Of a stretch of DNA of 14,571 bases, positions 14,024 through 14,571 are shown piece by piece (position 1 is the stretch's first letter; each line of letters opens with the position of its first letter). Location: positions 1-14,571 of the forward strand of contig SHZL01000035.1 of NCBI GenBank assembly GCA_009692275.1. Direction: 5' to 3'. Below the pieces are notes generated by a model, which was not told the DNA's origin, made no database searches, and saw only the letters and a list, made by a program, of their open reading frames with translations. The position numbers and the translations under genes were made by a program. This DNA is from Lysobacterales bacterium (GTDB taxonomy: Bacteria > Pseudomonadota > Gammaproteobacteria > Xanthomonadales > SZUA-36).

Positions 14024-14571
14024 ATGACCCATTCCAATAACCCGGCCCATGGCGAGGATTCCCTCAGAATCAAACGCCTGGGGCGGGCGGAATACGAGCC
14101 CGTGTGGCGTGCAATGCAGCAGTTCACCGATGATCGCACTGCGGTAACTCCCGATGAGGTGTGGCTGGTCGAGCATCCGCGAGTATTTACCCAGGGGCAG
14201 GCGGGCAAAGCAGAACACATCCTCGCTGCGGGAGACATTCCGGTAGTGCAGGTGGACCGGGGAGGGCAGGTAACCTTCCATGGTCCAGGCCAGGTGGTTG
14301 CCTATATCCTGGTCGACATTCGTCGTCGTGGCATAAGTGTCCGCGATCTGGTTACGCGCATCGAAGAGGCCATCATCCGCGTGCTGGCCCATCACGGGGT
14401 TATTGGGGAGCGCGTGCGCGGAGCGCCGGGCATTTATGTGCAGGGTGCAAAAATTGCCGCGCTGGGTTTGCGCATCCGGCGGGGCTGTTCATTCCATGGG
14501 CTGGCTTTCAACGTGGATATGGACCTGGAGCCTTTCAGCCGCATCAATCCCTGCGGATTCGAGGGCCTGGA
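14024..14571 (+). CDS. lipB: Octanoyl-(acyl carrier protein):protein octanoyltransferase LipB (cut by window edge)
   Basis: Transfers octanoate from acyl carrier protein to lipoyl domains of dehydrogenase complexes, the first step of lipoate synthesis; LipA would normally be encoded next. 182 codons are present, roughly 80-85 percent of the protein. Motifs: RGGQVTFHGPGQ (79-90), GAKIAALGLRIRRGCSFHGL (141-160) with catalytic Lys143, and RINPCG with catalytic Cys177. The 34-residue spacing matches E. coli Lys135/Cys169. The start is ATG 14024, 2 bp after the ybeD stop. Confidence 0.96.
   Translation, partial: MTHSNNPAHGEDSLRIKRLGRAEYEPVWRAMQQFTDDRTAVTPDEVWLVEHPRVFTQGQAGKAEHILAAGDIPVVQVDRGGQVTFHGPGQVVAYILVDIRRRGISVRDLVTRIEEAIIRVLAHHGVIGERVRGAPGIYVQGAKIAALGLRIRRGCSFHGLAFNVDMDLEPFSRINPCGFEGL

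Overview
The window is host chromosome from a GC-rich gammaproteobacterium. MreB, PBP2, DacA, YbeD and LipB all read like the gammaproteobacterial forms, and the order mrdA-rodA-mltB-rlpA-dacA-ybeD-lipB is the one found in Pseudomonas, Xanthomonas and relatives. I cannot place the genus. A basal or marine gammaproteobacterium is only a guess.

Layout. (1) 1-2034, minus strand: the start of an RND efflux permease (cut by the window edge) and its membrane fusion protein, coupled by a 4-nt GTGA overlap. (2) 2035-3460: an AT-richer accessory patch. It holds short tandem duplications, about 350 bp with no recognised gene, a phage-type terminase small subunit and an AlpA-type regulator. No integrase, capsid or portal gene is visible, so it looks like the relic of a prophage or phage satellite. 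It lies against the 3' end of an elongator tRNA-Met(CAU), a common type of integration target. (3) 3461-4597, minus strand: the tRNA with a good stable-RNA promoter, then a PfkB-family (adenosine/ribokinase-like) kinase. (4) 4598-4909: a divergent control region with five 12-bp tandem repeats on the kinase side and an extended -10 promoter on the mreB side. (5) 4910-14571, plus strand: mreB, mreC, mreD, mrdA (PBP2), rodA, mltB, rlpA, dacA, ybeD and lipB (cut by the window edge).

How the genes work together. MreBCD with PBP2 and RodA form the elongasome (rod complex), which inserts new lateral-wall peptidoglycan. MltB and RlpA cleave glycan strands and DacA (PBP5-type) trims pentapeptides. YbeD and LipB follow as a small accessory protein and the lipoate transfer enzyme. 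Junctions are tight (overlaps of 8, 4, 4, 4 and 17 nt, plus a 2-nt gap), which implies largely polycistronic expression. The only larger gaps are mreB/mreC (60 nt), rodA/mltB (about 100 nt) and rlpA/dacA (56 nt).

What stands out. No complete new defence or mobile system is visible. The most unusual signals are the terS-alpA relic beside tRNA-Met and a repeated tendency toward short tandem duplications (10-16 bp units). These occur in gene leaders, between genes and in protein tails, and some sit exactly where ribosome-binding sites and start codons are expected.
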